Source: Dactylorhiza incarnata
Taxonomy: Eukaryota > Streptophyta > Magnoliopsida > Asparagales > Orchidaceae
NCBI GenBank assembly: GCA_033032865.1
Contig: JAWHQI010000074.1
Location: 8,984,501-9,048,500 of the forward strand
Direction: 5' to 3'
DNA: 64,000 nt
The notes beneath the pieces are model-generated. The model saw nothing but the letters and a program-made list of their open reading frames with translations, searched no databases and was not told the origin of the DNA. Both the position numbers and the translations under genes were made by a program. The stretch's first letter is position 1. Each line of letters begins with the position of its first letter. Below, in pieces: positions 22,380 through 35,720 of the stretch.

Positions 22380-23391
22380 TTGCAAAATTCCCTTACTTTT
22401 GCAAGTACTGATGTTCGTTTGTTACTTCTCCAAATACCGGAGTCCAGTAATGGAAGGTCTTCCTCTAGTGACCAGTACCATCCTGCCACTCGACCACCAA
22501 TCCCGACCGCTCCAGCTGCATCCCCTTTTATTGAGACCGACCTGGGATGGACACTGGCAGCACTGCTGGCCACCTTTCAGACGGACATCCTATGGCCACC
22601 CCAACAGCCTACCGTGCCCACAGACCTACTGACGACCTTCCGAGGGCTAAGCCCCCTATTTTCTGAGGCTTTTCTAGAACACTTCATTTCCGATTCTGAC
22701 CGAGTAGCACTCCAGGAGCGCTTCTTGCACATCCATCGGGGAGATATGACTGTGCCGGAATACCAACGTGAGTTCATTCACCTAGCCCATTTTGTGGGGA
22801 CTTTGGCAACCACAGATAGAGATAGAGCTGCTAGGTTCTACTGAGGACTGCATGACGACCTCTGACAGGCCTTGATCATGATCTCACAGTCTACCTTCCA
22901 CACGATCGCCACACACACCGCAATATTAGAGATGGATCAACGGACGGTAGCCCAACAGTGGAGGGGACATGTGGAAGTCCCCCGGACGCAGGGACGAGAG
23001 AGGAGAATGGCCCCTTGAAGGCATGACCGAGACAGGAGGAAACGACACAGCCACCAGCCCTACAGGCAGGCACCTCAGCCTCGATAGGCACCTCCAGCAC
23101 CCCGACCAGCTCCAGCACCCCAGCCCGCACCAGTTGCCCGACGAGATGTTCCCTTTGTAGGGAATTACTTCCTTTGCCAGCAGCCTGGGCAAATTAGAGC
23201 TTTCTGCTCTTAAGATATAGGTAGGCCAGGCCTTGGAGCAGTGCAGGAAGCATCAGAGAGAGGGCGAGGATGAGGTGGTCGCAGGGGATGACCTGCAGGT
23301 AGGAGGGACCAGACCAGACAGGGCAGGGCAGCACCACTTGAGGCGTACGCACTGGACCTTCAGCACAGACCTTCCCCGGACGTAGTTAAAG
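22380..23391 (+). pseudogene. gag: Gag of element G
   Basis: Gypsy-type gag: FSEAFLEHFISDSDRVALQE and VPEYQREFIHLAHFVG match the retrotransposon gag domain, which in element E reads [20 protein letters not shown]. Stops occur at 22842-22844 (TGA) and after. A zinc knuckle is not recognisable in the decayed stretch 23150-23330. The region ends with coding-like GACGTAGTTAAAG, which meets a GT at 23392, the same codon context as in E. The TTG at 22380 opens the frame; the true start is unknown. Confidence 0.7.
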
Positions 23392-23531
23392 GTATATACT
23401 TTCATTAGTGATGATATACGTGGATGATGTGATCTAGTGGAAACATATGATGTAGCTTTTGTTTTAATAGTACTTCATCTATATACCCGTAAAAATCCTG
23501 TATATATATATATGTATATATATGTTACCAG
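23392..23531 (+). other. Inferred intron at gag-protease junction of G (140 bp)
   Basis: GT at 23392 follows AAAG; AG at 23530-23531 follows TTACC. The interval is AT-rich with a TA run. Removing it joins gag to protease in frame after the first base of a Gly codon, exactly as in element E at 47159-47241. Confidence 0.65.
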
Positions 23532-26053
23532 GTTTACTTTTAATAGAAGGTCACCCTGCTAAAACATTATTCGATACTGGAGCCACTCATTCCTTCGTCT
23601 CCCAGGATTTCATTGCAAACAAAGAAAACAGCATTCGATTGTCTGGAATGTCAATACGAATATGACTCCGGGATGGGTCAGACATGATATCCACAGAAAA
23701 GTGCTCATTCCAGGCAATATTGGGAGACATGGAGTTCGAAATCTTCGCAACTATTCTAGCAATAACCAGGTTCAACATCATCCTAGGAATGGACTGGTTG
23801 GTCGAGCACAATGCCCAAATCAATTGCTCGACCCGAGAAATCAACCTCCAGAACCCAAATGGGCAATCTATCACTCTAGCAGGTATACCATCTATTACCC
23901 GCATCATTCTATCATCCACACAAATAGTCAAATCAGTCTGCCGAAAGGACAAAATGTACTTAATTTACTTCGAAATGTAGGACAAAACGCAAGTACTCAC
24001 CAAGGTGCTCATAATCCGGAACTTTCCAGACGTCTTTCCTGAATCCCTTCCCGGCTTGCCTCCGCAGTGAGAAGTGGACTTCTTGATTGATCTTGCACAT
24101 GGAGCTCGACTAGTGTCCCAAGCACTCTACCGGATAGCCCCAAAGGAACTAGCTGAGCTTTAAATCCAACTGCAGGAGCTAATTGATGCAGGTTTCATTA
24201 GTCTAAGTACCTCACCCTAGGGAGCCCTATATTGTTCGTCAAGAAGAAGGATGGATCACTATGTATGTGCATCCAAAATACCTATCCACTACCCCAGATA
24301 GACGAGTTATTCGACCAATTGCAAGGCGCGTCCATTTTCTCCAAAATGGATTTGAGGTCTGGCTATTACCAGCTTCGAGTACGAGAAGAGAACATCCCCA
24401 AAACAGCCTTCAACTCCCGCTTTGGACTCTACGAGTTTATGGTAATGTCGTTTGGACTGACCAACACCCCGTCAGCCTTCATGGCTCTAATGAATAAGGT
24501 GTTTGAACCCTTCTTGGACCACTTTGTGATTGTCTTCATAGACGATATACTCATCTACTCAAAAGCAAGGCCGGTCAATCTAGGCATCTCCAAATGGTAC
24601 TACTCAAATTATGAGAACACTCACTCTTCGCAAAATTTAGTAAGTGCGAGTTCTGGATGGAGGAAATCGGGTTCCTTGGACACACGATCAACAAGAACGG
24701 GGTAGCAATAGACCAAGCCAAGGTACAAGCGGTATGGAATTGGCCACTGCTTAAGTCAGTAGCAGATATCAGGAGCTTCCTTGGTCTCGCCGGATATTAC
24801 CGCAAGTTCGTGGAAGGTTTTTCCAAGATCGTTTTACCCCTCACAACCCTCACCAAGAAGGATACAACATTCCAATGGACACCTGAATGCAAAGCAGCGT
24901 TCGTGGAACTAAAGAACCGCCTAACATCCGCTCTGATTCTGACACTCCCCTCAGGCACCGAGGGCTTCCAAATTTACACCAACGCATCACTAAAAGGGTT
25001 AGGAGTCGTACTAATGCACCATGATAGAGTAGTCGCCTATGCATCATGACAGTTAAAGCCGCATGAGCTGAACTACGCAACCCATGACCTGGAGTTGGGT
25101 GCTGTGGTGTTCGCATTAAAGGTCTAGAGACATTATCTATACAGAATAAGATGCGAAATCTTCTCCGACCACAAGAGTCTCAAATACATCTTCACCCAGA
25201 AAGAGTTGAATCTTCGACAATGTCTGTGGCTAGAATTCTTGTGCGATTACGATTTCGCCCTCCAATATCACCCCGGCAAGGCCAACAAGGTTGCAGAAGC
25301 CTTAAGTCGGCAACCTCTGGTGACCGGAAATTGGCTGGAAATGATACCAGGAGAGTTGGTCAAGTCCTTGGCAAACTTAGACATCATCCTTATTTCCCCG
25401 CAGAAAACCTATGGACTACCAAGATCAACAATATTGGATGGAGATACAATGCGATATTAGAGACAAGATACAGGAAGCAAAAAAGATTGACATTGAAATG
25501 GCTCCAATCATCCAGACCCTAAAGCACGACGCTCAAGAAGACTACAATTTATATGATGGTATTCTGCAGTACAAACACCATATATGCATCCCCTCCACCG
25601 AAGAGATCCGAGAAGAGATACTCCGCGAAGCACACCAATCGAGATATTTTATACACCCAGGAGTAGTAAAAATGTATGCAAATTTATGAAGGACGCTGTA
25701 CTGGCCAGGTATGAAAAGGGACATCACCAATTATGTGGCACACTGCCAGACCTGTCAAATGGTCAAGGCGGAATGTCGCAGTTCAGGAGGCTTGCTACAA
25801 CCTCTACCTATACCAGAATTGAAGTTTGAGGATATCTCCATGGATTTTTTCCATGGATTGCCCCGATCTCGTGCAGGGAATGACTCAATATGGGTCATGG
25901 TGGATCACCTTACAAAGGTGGCTTGTTTTATCCCGAATCGATAAGGTGACGGTGTCGACATCCTAGCCTGACTTTTTATAGAGCAAGTAGTCCGATTCCA
26001 TCGGGTACCCAAGTCGATTGTGTCCGACCGCGATGGACGCTTTACTTCAAAGA
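23532..26053 (+). pseudogene. pol: Pol of element G, first part
   Basis: Protease LFDTGATHSFVS near 23567-23605. RT with [20 protein letters not shown] and FIDDILIYS near 24230-24560, where FIDD is the metal-binding motif. RNase H from about 24970 (YTNASLKGLG, where the first catalytic D has become N) through 25300. Integrase zinc finger HPGVVKMY and HCQTCQMVK at 25655-25765. Integrase core ISMDFFHGLP and [10 protein letters not shown] up to 26053, where element H interrupts. Stops and frame changes are frequent, for example 23978-23980 (TAG), near 24590 and 25046-25048 (TGA). Confidence 0.85.
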
Positions 26054-29000
26054 TGTAAGACCCCCCTCCCAGAATAAAAGACACGACCGAGGGGAGTCCT
26101 ATGCCTAGGACAGCCGCCATGCGGACATGCCAGCACACGGGCTAGCCCCATCCACAAGACGCCTATCCTGCTAGGTATTCTCACATATCATCATGCCAAC
26201 CCATCAATAATAGAAAACATTAGAAGACATTTATTCATCATTAAGTAATAATGTCCAGACAGTACAAAATGACAGGAAGCTACACAAGCTCATGTTAATC
26301 ATCAGAGTACAAACTAGCCCAAAGGATACAACATACCAACCACACGCTCACATCTGGCACTGACGGTAACCCAAGTATCGTAGTCACCAGCCCTGTCACC
26401 CTGGCCTGGCTGTCCTCCAGAGTCGTACGCTGCTGCTCCACCTGGGTGCGCTCCTAGAAGTAGTGGTATAACAACCGTTAGTCATAAAGACTAAGTGACT
26501 TCACATCCTCTCCCCCGACAACTCCAAGGCACTGGGCGGAAGGAATTGAAGAGAAGCTGCAATATAGTCAGTAACATAACAAGCAGGTGATATGATGAAG
26601 TTCTTAATCAAGCAGTTACTATATCAATAGTACAACAGGAAGGCAGGTACATCAAGTGGTATCAACATGTATTTAAAAGCACATCTATACTAGCAGTGTA
26701 TCGGTATAATTACATTATCAAAACGTACCTTAACTTATATGAATGCCTATATAAACTTATAAGTTAAGGTTTCCAATTTGGAACCCATCATATAAAAGAG
26801 CCCATACTAATTTATATGATGTACATGATGCGGTGCAATGCTATGATCATGAAAGGATGAATGCAATGCAATGATTATGATATGATGACTCACCCATGCA
26901 TTTTTTGCTATGTCGACATAGACATGTAGTTCCCATTTTTTGAGGGTAGCTAACCACTCAGGCACCTCACGTCGTGGCCAGACGGAGACTGTGGAACGGG
27001 CTCCTCCACAACTAGGCGGGTATAAACACTACCAGACCTAGGACTATGTACGCCTCGACACTAAGAACACACAGCAGAGACCCTGCGTACTTCTCTCATC
27101 ATGCTGAGTCTTCATAGCACGGAAGGGGTCTTGGGGAGTGAACACCAAGAACACAGCCCAACCGGTCTAGAGTCTAACTATTGGCTTTTGTCGGTGTCAC
27201 GATTAGCAAGCCAGTAGACCCTCCACAAGTAATCCTCCAACCAAGATCATTACACCACCATGTGTAAACCATGCACATTCAGGTAATTCCCATGCATAAT
27301 CCGTGCTATCAAGCACCCAAGGACTCATGGAAGGAGTCTTCTCACTTTTCACATCATACCAGTTCAACCGATGTTATTTAGCATCCAAGGTCCCCAACAA
27401 CCGAGCCCCCACCATTTCACCATAAGATATAACCATATATTATAACCCACATCAACCATAAATTCCACCCATACCAAGATGCTATAACTCTTGTGTGGTA
27501 GCGTGCATATAACATGGAAATTATTCTACAAGACCCTGCAGGACTACTTGTGCTTGAAGAGACAAATTCATATTTTGCTACATAGGTAATCCTGAACATT
27601 TCACCAACATTCAATCCTCAAGCACAGATCACAACGTGATCCAACACGATAAAACTATCAACCTTATTTGGTGGTTATCACCAAACTAGACATCCGATAA
27701 ATTGTCAAACGTTGTGCGCATTAATATAAACATGTGCTTTTTACGATTCCATATAAAACTAACAATTGAAGAATCATTTAAGGGGTCATCTCAACAGAAT
27801 AAATCTGAAATTATTATCGCAGGTTCACACTAGCATGTACATGACTCATACAAAATTTCGGCCCAATCGGCCTTCTCCTTCAACATATATATCTCCTTCA
27901 AGTTATCAAATGAAACATCAATATCTCTATTACTACTTATCCAATATTATGAAATCCAACAGGACCGTATGTATTGTTATCACAAATCTAATCATCCGAT
28001 AGATTATCAACCGATGGGAGCATTTGTATAAACGACTCCTATAAATTCTTCATTTAATTTTGCATCAAAATGCCCCCATTTCAGGATCATAAATTCATCC
28101 ACACTTCACCCCATTGACATGGGAATCCAGTAACCCCTATCACACCAAAGTAGGAGAACCAAAAGTTCTCTGACTGCTAGGGCTGGCGGTAGCGCTACCG
28201 CAGGGCGCTAGTGATCAAGTCAACACAACTTCCCATCGATGTCGACGGGAAGCTAGTCCTTCCCGTCAATTTTCATATAGCCTTTCCCGTCGATGTTTCG
28301 ACACGCTAGCGCCGGCGGTAGGGCTACCATCGGGCGCTAGTATTTCTACCAGCACTCCTTCCCATCAATCTTAAGTGTCAACGGGAAGTTGACCTTTCCC
28401 GTTGTCCTGTCGACTCGCTAGCACCGGCGGTAGCACTACCGTCGGGCGCTAGTGATTCTATCAAATCACCTTTTTGTGGAAGATAAGTGTCGATGGGAAG
28501 TTACCCCTTCCCATCGATGTTGGCGGGAAGCTACCCATCCCATCGATTTTCACATAGCCTTTCCCCGTCGACGTTTTGACACGTTAGTGCCGGCGGTAGG
28601 GCTACCATCGCGCGCTAGTATTTCTACCAGCACTCCTTCCCGTCGTCCCATCGACTAGCTAGCATCTGCGGTAGCACTACCACCGGGCGCTAGTGATTCT
28701 ATCAACTCACCTTTCTGTGGACAATAAGTGTTGACGGGAAGTTACCCCTTCCCGTCGATGTCAGCGGGAAGCTACCCTTTCCGTCGATTTTCACATAGCC
28801 TTTCCCTGTCGATGTTTTGACATGTTAGCATTGGTGGTAGCGCTACCTCCGGGCGCTAGTGATCCTACCAGCATCTCTTCCCATAGACATTAAGTGTCGA
28901 CGAGAAGTGATGCCTTCCCGTCAGCAAGTTGACATGCTAGCGCCGGCGGTAGAGCTACTGTCGGGCGCTAGCTTAACAGAGCAGATCCTCTGTAATTCCT

Positions 29001-29991
29001 TTCCAACTCTCTTCTCTGGCAGCCCAGCTCTAATTCATGTACATTTTATTTATTTCCCTAAGAGTTGGACTGCCATCACCATGTATATATATATCTAACA
29101 AGATTCATGTTTTAGCTTATAATTAAAGGCACTTTTCACCTAAACTATTCATCATTTTCCCCAATTAAGAAATTAGGGTATTTTACCTTCTCTCCTCCAA
29201 TATATACTCCCTCATTAGACCGTGGATTTTCACAAAATCAAATCCTAACTCTTCCTTTTGAAGAGAAGAAGTGATTGAAGGAACTTTCACGGCAATCGGT
29301 GTCCTAAAATGAAAGATCCGGTTTGGTATTTTCCTAAGAAGCTCCATTAACTCACAAGCCAAGCTCTTTTAAGCTCAACACCTCTCCTATTTTTTCTCTA
29401 CGATCTAGCACTAAGGGAGAGGGGTCGGAAGTCACCTTCTTTTTCAGCCATGGTTGGAGCTCATCTTCATGACAGTCGAGTGGTGGTCGGCCAAGCTCCA
29501 TATCCTTCTCCAAGCTTGCTCCTTCAATAACCCTAAGCTAAAGCCTTAAGGTGTGAGGAAGAGGAGGAAGAAAAAGAGGAAGAAGAAGATGAATAGTTTA
29601 TCTGATTAAGAGATCAACCCATTTGGGTTTTAGAGAGCATGAGGAGAGAGAGAGGGCATTAAAGAGTATTAAAGGCAAATTCTAACTTCCAAGACTTGTG
29701 CCAGCCATTTAATGGCTTATAAATTCCATCTTTATCTTAGATTTAGGCAATTTAGTCCATCCATCATGGAAAAAGTCATGGGTACTGATTTGGCCGCTAC
29801 CGCCGGAGCTAGCTCCCTGCTACCAATCCTTGGCCATTTGCATCCTAACTTCAAAGGGTGAGGGATACACCCACTCCTGGAGATCAGGGCACATCCATGG
29901 TACCGCTAGGATCTCAAGACTCCTACCTAGCCCAAGCATCTCTAAGTGACTCATGTCACTCGAAGGGTCTAACTCGAATTGGGATGTTACA
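26054..29991 (-). repeat. 3' LTR of H (3,938 bp)
   Basis: Matches the split copy 41568-43703 plus 52775-54399, e.g. 26054-28200 against 41568-43700 almost throughout. It carries seven palindrome units (28180-28990) against about five in the other copy. Confidence 0.85.
28180..28990 (-). repeat. Palindrome cluster in H LTR
   Basis: Seven units of an outer pair CTAGCGCC/GGCGCTAG around the 14-base palindrome CGGTAGCGCTACCG or variants, near 28180, 28310, 28420, 28585, 28660, 28830 and 28940. Between them lie pairs TTCCCGTCGA and TCGACGGGAA, which also form a palindrome when adjacent (near 28230). Confidence 0.85.
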
Positions 29992-32691
29992 AATCCAATA
30001 AATGAAGAAACAATTTCGTCCCCGAAATTTTGGTTGAGGCTGTGGGGATTGAAGGTCAGACTATGTAAATCCAATTCTGAGTACACTTGATGAGGTTATT
30101 AGTTTAGTATTTCCTGACTCTCAGTTAACCCTTGTGCTTGGCCTTACTTATCCACATTGCATCGCACATCACCCCAAATTTACCTTTATTATTCTCCACA
30201 AAAGTCGTAATCAAAATTATGTACAAGAAGTCACTTGAATGTCTCCCACAATGATGGAGAACATCATTGTTTTATACAGGTAGGGACTTGTAACTCTGCT
30301 CATCATGATAAAACTTTTGTATCTCCCTCAAATATGCACAAGCGGTTGGTCAATACAATCATTTACCATTCTTACATGCACATGCGATCCTCATGACCAA
30401 GTCGTGCTAACAAACACTCAAGGACTTCCACCAATTCCTTACTCAATTCTTATTTTATAAGTACACCCGATGTTAATTAGCACCCAAGGACCTACCCCTC
30501 GGGTCCTTACCATATACCACAGGATATAACCACATCCTTCCAATTACATCAACCATCACCGCTACCAATAGTGAGATGTCATAACTCTAACGCAGTAAAA
30601 TGAATAAGTCATGGAATCACTCTCTATGATCCCTTCGAACTTTGTATCACGGCTCACAATTTGATATTTAGCAATTTGACCTGATGATAATACGAACCAT
30701 GGTCTAAAGAGCAAATAGACGCGAATCTTGATTCCATGCCTCGCATGGCTTATAATCACATTGTTCCATTCTAATAACACTTGAATTTGAGTCACGTGTT
30801 ACTTTTGTCTACTCCCGGTCCTACTTAGATTTGCACCTGATTCAAAAATTGGTGCTACTTTTATCTCGTGATTTAGATCATTTCAACCAAAGGCTCCTCG
30901 ACCGTGAACCTAAACCTTATTCAACAGTTGGGTTACGATACAGAGCCTCTAGGAATCTACCTTGTCGAGTTAAAACGTTACATGAACTCTTACTTGTTCG
31001 TACATCCCCCCCCCCCCCCCCCCCCCCCCACACACACAAATTTATTTTTTTGATGCTTTAGAGGTAATTGGCTACCTCTCTTGGCAATTTGCAACTACTA
31101 TTTACATAAGGGAAGTCATCATGCATTAATAGGTCTTGACTTCATCTCATGTGGGTGTTAAATAATTACCTCCTCCTTCCACGCAAACATCTGAGACAAC
31201 ACATATTGTCTCTGTGGGAGTAGTATATCATTGACGTGCATGCTCCTTCCTCATTCTGATGCTATTAATCACATGCATGTCTTATTTATTCCACACTACA
31301 AGGTGGAGATTTATATCATCCCACATGTTATATTGATTTGATAATTTCAACCTATAAGTTTCTGATATTCGTACCTCAAGTTTGTGCGACCTCTTTCCAG
31401 ATCAAACACTGAAGTGAATACTATTGTGAACTCCTTTTCCAAACTCCACCAAGTCTTAATCGCCAACCAAGCATAATCATCATCGTTCACGTATTATTTA
31501 AAAAAAACCTTGATGTCATACGTTTGCAACACACCATTTCAAAATATGATTTAGGGGAAAAACTCAAGTCCGTACATGACTAGTCCAATAAACGAAGCGA
31601 TAAGCCCTCATACCATTGGACTAGGTTTCATCCACCACCCATATGATGTGTTCATCTCGCGTTTGGGCATAATCCTTAGGGGCATATATCCCTCGACTTA
31701 GAGTTCTTACCCTATAGATCCCCGTATCGACGCACTTGTATATCAGCCGTGATGTAGAAAAACAAATTTTTATGGCGACGATTACGTTGCATCTCATGGT
31801 AATGAGAGCACGTGCAAATAACATCCAATCAATTCCAAGTGCCCTACCATCTCTGTCAATGATCGTTCAAGACATGTTCCTTTTAAGATAAAGTTGAGAT
31901 GTCAAATCACCCAATAAGTCATACTAATCGTGTTATCTTCACCATGAACGATTATCAATTAAACTTTTGAACTTAAGGGAATAGTGCTCCCCCAGCAGCT
32001 CCGCCTACCTGGAGCTCTTCCTGAGGCAGGTACGGTGATACGTAACAATTCTCAAATCCTTGGGTAATTATTCGGAGAGGAATTCAAAACGTAAGTTCAT
32101 GTTATTCGTACCACAGGCATGCATAGCCTCTCTCTAGGTCGAAACCTCAAGGGTTAATGTTGTTTTAATTTTTTCTAGTCTCACGTTACACGTCTTTATT
32201 ACTACTTAAATATTGTCATCATCATACCAATCGTCCATATACAAAATTTTATTATATCCTCTTGTATGTACAAAATTTCATCAGGTCCCAGACAATTATG
32301 TTATCAAAAGTCTACATGTTGGAAAACATAGATGCATACCTCAAAGGGTTGGCTTACAATTCTCCTCATTTCCTTATCCACAAGGTCTTAGGGAAACATA
32401 AAGAGACAATGTTTATCCTTGGAACGTTCTATTTTCTTATTCTGATAATGAAGTTTTCTCTTGAACAAAAACATGGTGCTAGCAGTTCACCCTACTCAAG
32501 ATGAACTGATTGTTCAAGGATTACCACTTTCCAGTGTTGAAAATTGTGAAGATTTGTAATTCCCTGAGAAACATCTAGTCGGTAGGTCACTAGCCCAATA
32601 AACGAAGAGATCAGCCCCCCGGAGTTCCTGGGTTGAGTCTCTTCGACCACCAACATGGTACACTCGTCCAATATCCTCACACCATTGTGAG
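29992..32691 (-). other. Non-coding internal region of H, pol-end side
   Basis: Apart from the pol-end motif at 30012-30029 I see no coding domain. It contains a C tract (31007-31029) and short ORFs only. C2 interrupts at 32692 with duplication GTGAG. Confidence 0.6.
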
Positions 32692-32894
32692 TGTTGGAGC
32701 CAATGTTCCGCATCTCTTGGTTTGAGAATAACAAATACCGTGTTGTATTTGATCTTGTATTTTGTGTGTTTATAGTATGCAGGTTGTACAGGAACTATAG
32801 CTACACATCCCTATGAATAGTTGGCTGATTCAAAATGACTCTCTAGAAAGATATCTAATGCTCGCGTTAGTAGTTAACACCCAACGTTATCAAC

Positions 32895-33044
32895 CGCTGA
32901 GAAGAAAACCGCTGAGAAGAAAACCGCTGAGAAGAAAACCGTTGAGAAGAAAACCGCTGAGATGAAAACAGCTGAGATGAAAACCGCTGAGAAGGAAACC
33001 GCTGAGAAGAAAACCGCCGAGACGAAAACCGCTGAGATGGAAAC
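32895..33044 (+). repeat. 15-bp tandem repeat, 10 copies
   Basis: Unit CGCTGAGAAGAAAAC with a few substitutions. The 3' LTR of the same element has seven copies at the same place. Confidence 0.95.
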
Positions 33045-33478
33045 TGCGTTCGACGAAATGAACCTGCATTCGATGAACTCTGAAGGCGCTCGACGAAACC
33101 TGAAGGAAGCTGCGTTCGATGAACTAGGAGCTCCGTTCGATGAAATTTCATGCACTCGACGAATTTGCGCTCGATAACCTGCGTTCGACGAACGAAGAGC
33201 TCTGTTCGACGAATTTTCCTGCGCTCGATGAATTTGTGCTTGATAAGCTGCGTTCGACGAACGAGAATCTCCGTTCGATGAACTGATTCTGTGTTCGACG
33301 AATTTGAAGCTCCGTTCGACGAAAGTGTTTCCGTTCGACGAAATTGTTCCGTTCGATGAAAGTTTGTTCTGTCACGTTCCTAGTGGTTTGCACGATCCTG
33401 ATGGTGGCAGTTTTTCCATTCGACGAAGGGTGCGTTCGACGAAGGCGAGTTCAACGAAATCAGTTCCGTTCAACGAAA
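33045..33478 (+). repeat. TTCGACGAA array in C2 5' LTR
   Basis: About 22 copies of a TTCGACGAA or CTCGACGAA core, usually preceded by GCG or CCG, spaced roughly 15-30 bases. Most variants are TTCGATGAA or TTCAACGAA, i.e. CpG transitions. Confidence 0.9.
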
Positions 33479-33534
33479 ATTTGTTCTGTCACTCTCTCAA
33501 ATTTATGCACGATGTCAGCAACTGCCGTACACGA

Positions 33535-33592
33535 TTCACTAATGTCGGGCATTAGCCTTAACGCACGCGTTAGCTTCCGAGGCTATTTAAAA
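33535..33592 (+). promoter_or_regulatory. Palindromes and TATA box of C2 LTR
   Basis: TAACGCACGCGTTAGC at about 33559-33574 leads to the TATA box GGCTATTTAAAAG at 33581-33593. The repeat in the 3' LTR is at 39835-39868. Confidence 0.65.
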
Positions 33593-34637
33593 GTGCAGCT
33601 CCTCTCATTCAAATTGATGATAGATGATTCCAGAATTCTGATACTTTGGAGAGAGGTTCGTGTACAGTAAATTAAGAGATCTCCCTTTGGCTAACATGAA
33701 GATCTAAAGAAGATTTTGAAGGAGAAGTTCTACAACGCATATTCCATACGAAGGATGATCGTTTCAAGAATGCCAACATCTACATCGACTTCGTCTTCAC
33801 CTTCAGAATTTCTTGGGGAGTTTCTCTTTACTTATCTTATAATCTTTTATTTTTCCTTTTTGTATTTTATGTGGAGAAATCGTTCAGTGAGAACGTCGGA
33901 TTCCGGGAAGGATTCCGTGGGTAAATTCGCCTTGTGTTGGCGACTAGGTCCTTGTGAGGCTTAGGGGGTAATTCGCCGCCTTGTGCATGGCGACTAGGTT
34001 GAGGGTAGATCTAGGAGGTGGCTAGAGGCCTCATCTGGGGATAGATAGGCTATAGCCAACCGGTCCTTGGGAGGACCGGTGAAACACCAAAAAGAGTTTT
34101 ACATATTTTCGCCTTTATTTCTAGCGTTATAGAAATTAAACATTTGTGTATTCAATTTATTATGAAATAAAATCATGTCTCTTAATGTTCTATCCAAATG
34201 ATTTTATTTCCTCTTTGAGAATGCTTTAATTTCTATTTCCATCAAAGTATTAAATTTAACATTTGTATAATTATCTTTGAAATACAATAATAATTACCAT
34301 TATCTCTGATGTTCTGGAATTGTATTTCATTTAAGATTTCATAAGTAAAATCATTGTGGCAATCTTTTTGTTCTAAAGAATATTCTCTAGAGAGCTAACG
34401 CTCAGCGTTAAGACTTAACGCCAGGCGTTAGCAACAGTAAACAAAAAGTTTGTTTCAATTATTTAAAAAGGAATCTTCAATATAGTCTTATCTGGAATAT
34501 TTAAATATATTTTCTTATAAAGTATTCTGAAACTTCAGTTGCAAACTCTAATATTTTTAATTAAGATTTAAATTCCATAAAACCCTTATTCACCCCTCCC
34601 CCCCCCCCCCTCTAAGGGCACCGTAAGATCCAAGATG

Positions 34638-34649
34638 TGGTATCAGAGC
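34638..34649 (+). other. Primer binding site of C2
   Basis: TGGTATCAGAGC, a perfect match to the plant tRNA-iMet complement. Confidence 0.9.
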
Positions 34650-34684
34650 TAGGTTATTCCAATACGGTTTCACAACCGGGAATA

Positions 34685-35720
34685 ATGGCGCTTCATGATC
34701 TCGCATCTTCTAGAAGGGATAATTTTTATGAAAATGAAAAATCATTATGTCCACCATTATTTATGGGTGAAAATTATAATGGGTGGAAAACACTTATGGA
34801 AATATTTCTTAAAACTTTGGATATTGAAGTTTGGAATATTACAATTAAAATGCCCCCAAGTATTTTAAGTAAGAATGAAATGTTTTTAAATGCCAAATCT
34901 ATGAATAGTCTATATTGTGCTCTAGATCAAAATATTTTCAAACTTATTTATACGCTTCCTACTCCTTTTGAAGTTTGGAAATTTCTTGAGAATACTTATA
35001 GTCTTCCTTCCACAGATGATGAACAAGAGGAATTCCTTATGGATCCAAGAGAAGAAATCGACGAGGACTCATTCTTGGAGGAAGATCAATCTAAGAGAGA
35101 AACAATATTGAACTCAATTGATGGCAAAACATCAAGCAAAAGAGAAGACGGAAACTATAGCAAGGTAAGAAAATCTAAATCTTTTCTTTTAGTAACTAAT
35201 TCTATTTCTATATTTCGTGTGCTTAAATTTGCTAAACGTAAAAATTCAAAGTTGAAACATGCTAATTCCAAATTACGTTTAGAAAATAAAACTTTGAAAG
35301 CAAAAGCTAAAGTAGAATCTTATATTGATGTTTCAAATTCTCTTTCATGCTCTTTAATTGAAAATGCTAAACCCTGTTTTGATTATAATTCTTTTAAAGA
35401 AGAACTCAAGGTTTTAAAAAGGGGTCTTAAATTCAAAAGAGCATAATGAAAATTTGATAAAAGAAAATGATAATTTAAAGGATAAACTAGAATCATTAAA
35501 AATGTTTATTCAAAACTTTTCATATAATAAAACATCCTTTATTTCTGGTTTATCAAATTATCAAAAGTCTAAAAGCATAACTTCATATTATAAGAGTATG
35601 TCAATAAGAAAGAGTGGAAATGAAAATCATCAAAATAAGAACCAATCATTTAAAACATATTGTAACCCACTCTTTCAACATTCAATTCTTAAGAATTTTG
35701 AAATATATGATTGTTATTGA
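34685..35720 (+). pseudogene. gag: Gag of C2
   Basis: Starts at ATG 34685 (MALHDLASSRRDNF). The copia gag domain continues with PPLFMGENYNGWKTLMEIF and PTPFEVWKFLENTYSLP, then an acidic stretch and a Lys-rich coiled coil. The frame breaks at 35444-35446 and resumes at 35454 with IKENDNLKDKLESLK to 35720. Zinc knuckle and the WIPK repeats seen in C1 are missing, so C2 is shorter at the gag end. Such a gag without pol would serve packaging at most. Confidence 0.8.

Larger units (their letters stand above)
32692..34635 (+). repeat. 5' LTR of C2 (1,944 bp)
   Basis: Contains a 15-bp tandem repeat, a dense TTCGACGAA array, palindromes of the TAACGC/GCGTTA type, a TATA box and a C tract (34598-34610). 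Its last base triplet is AGA instead of ACA. Confidence 0.92.

Noticed and set aside
28180..28990. Regularly spaced repeats that look like a CRISPR array
   Set aside because: Units vary, spacers are themselves repeated, the sequence is in an LTR of a plant retroelement, and there are no cas genes.
32867..33393. Minus-strand Ser/Arg/Phe-rich ORFs
   Set aside because: They are translations of the 15-bp repeat and the TTCGACGAA array and occur again at 39188-39669.
33045..33478. TTCGACGAA array as a heat-shock element cluster
   Set aside because: The heat-shock pattern needs GAA and TTC blocks spaced by two bases; here the gap is three, so it does not fit.
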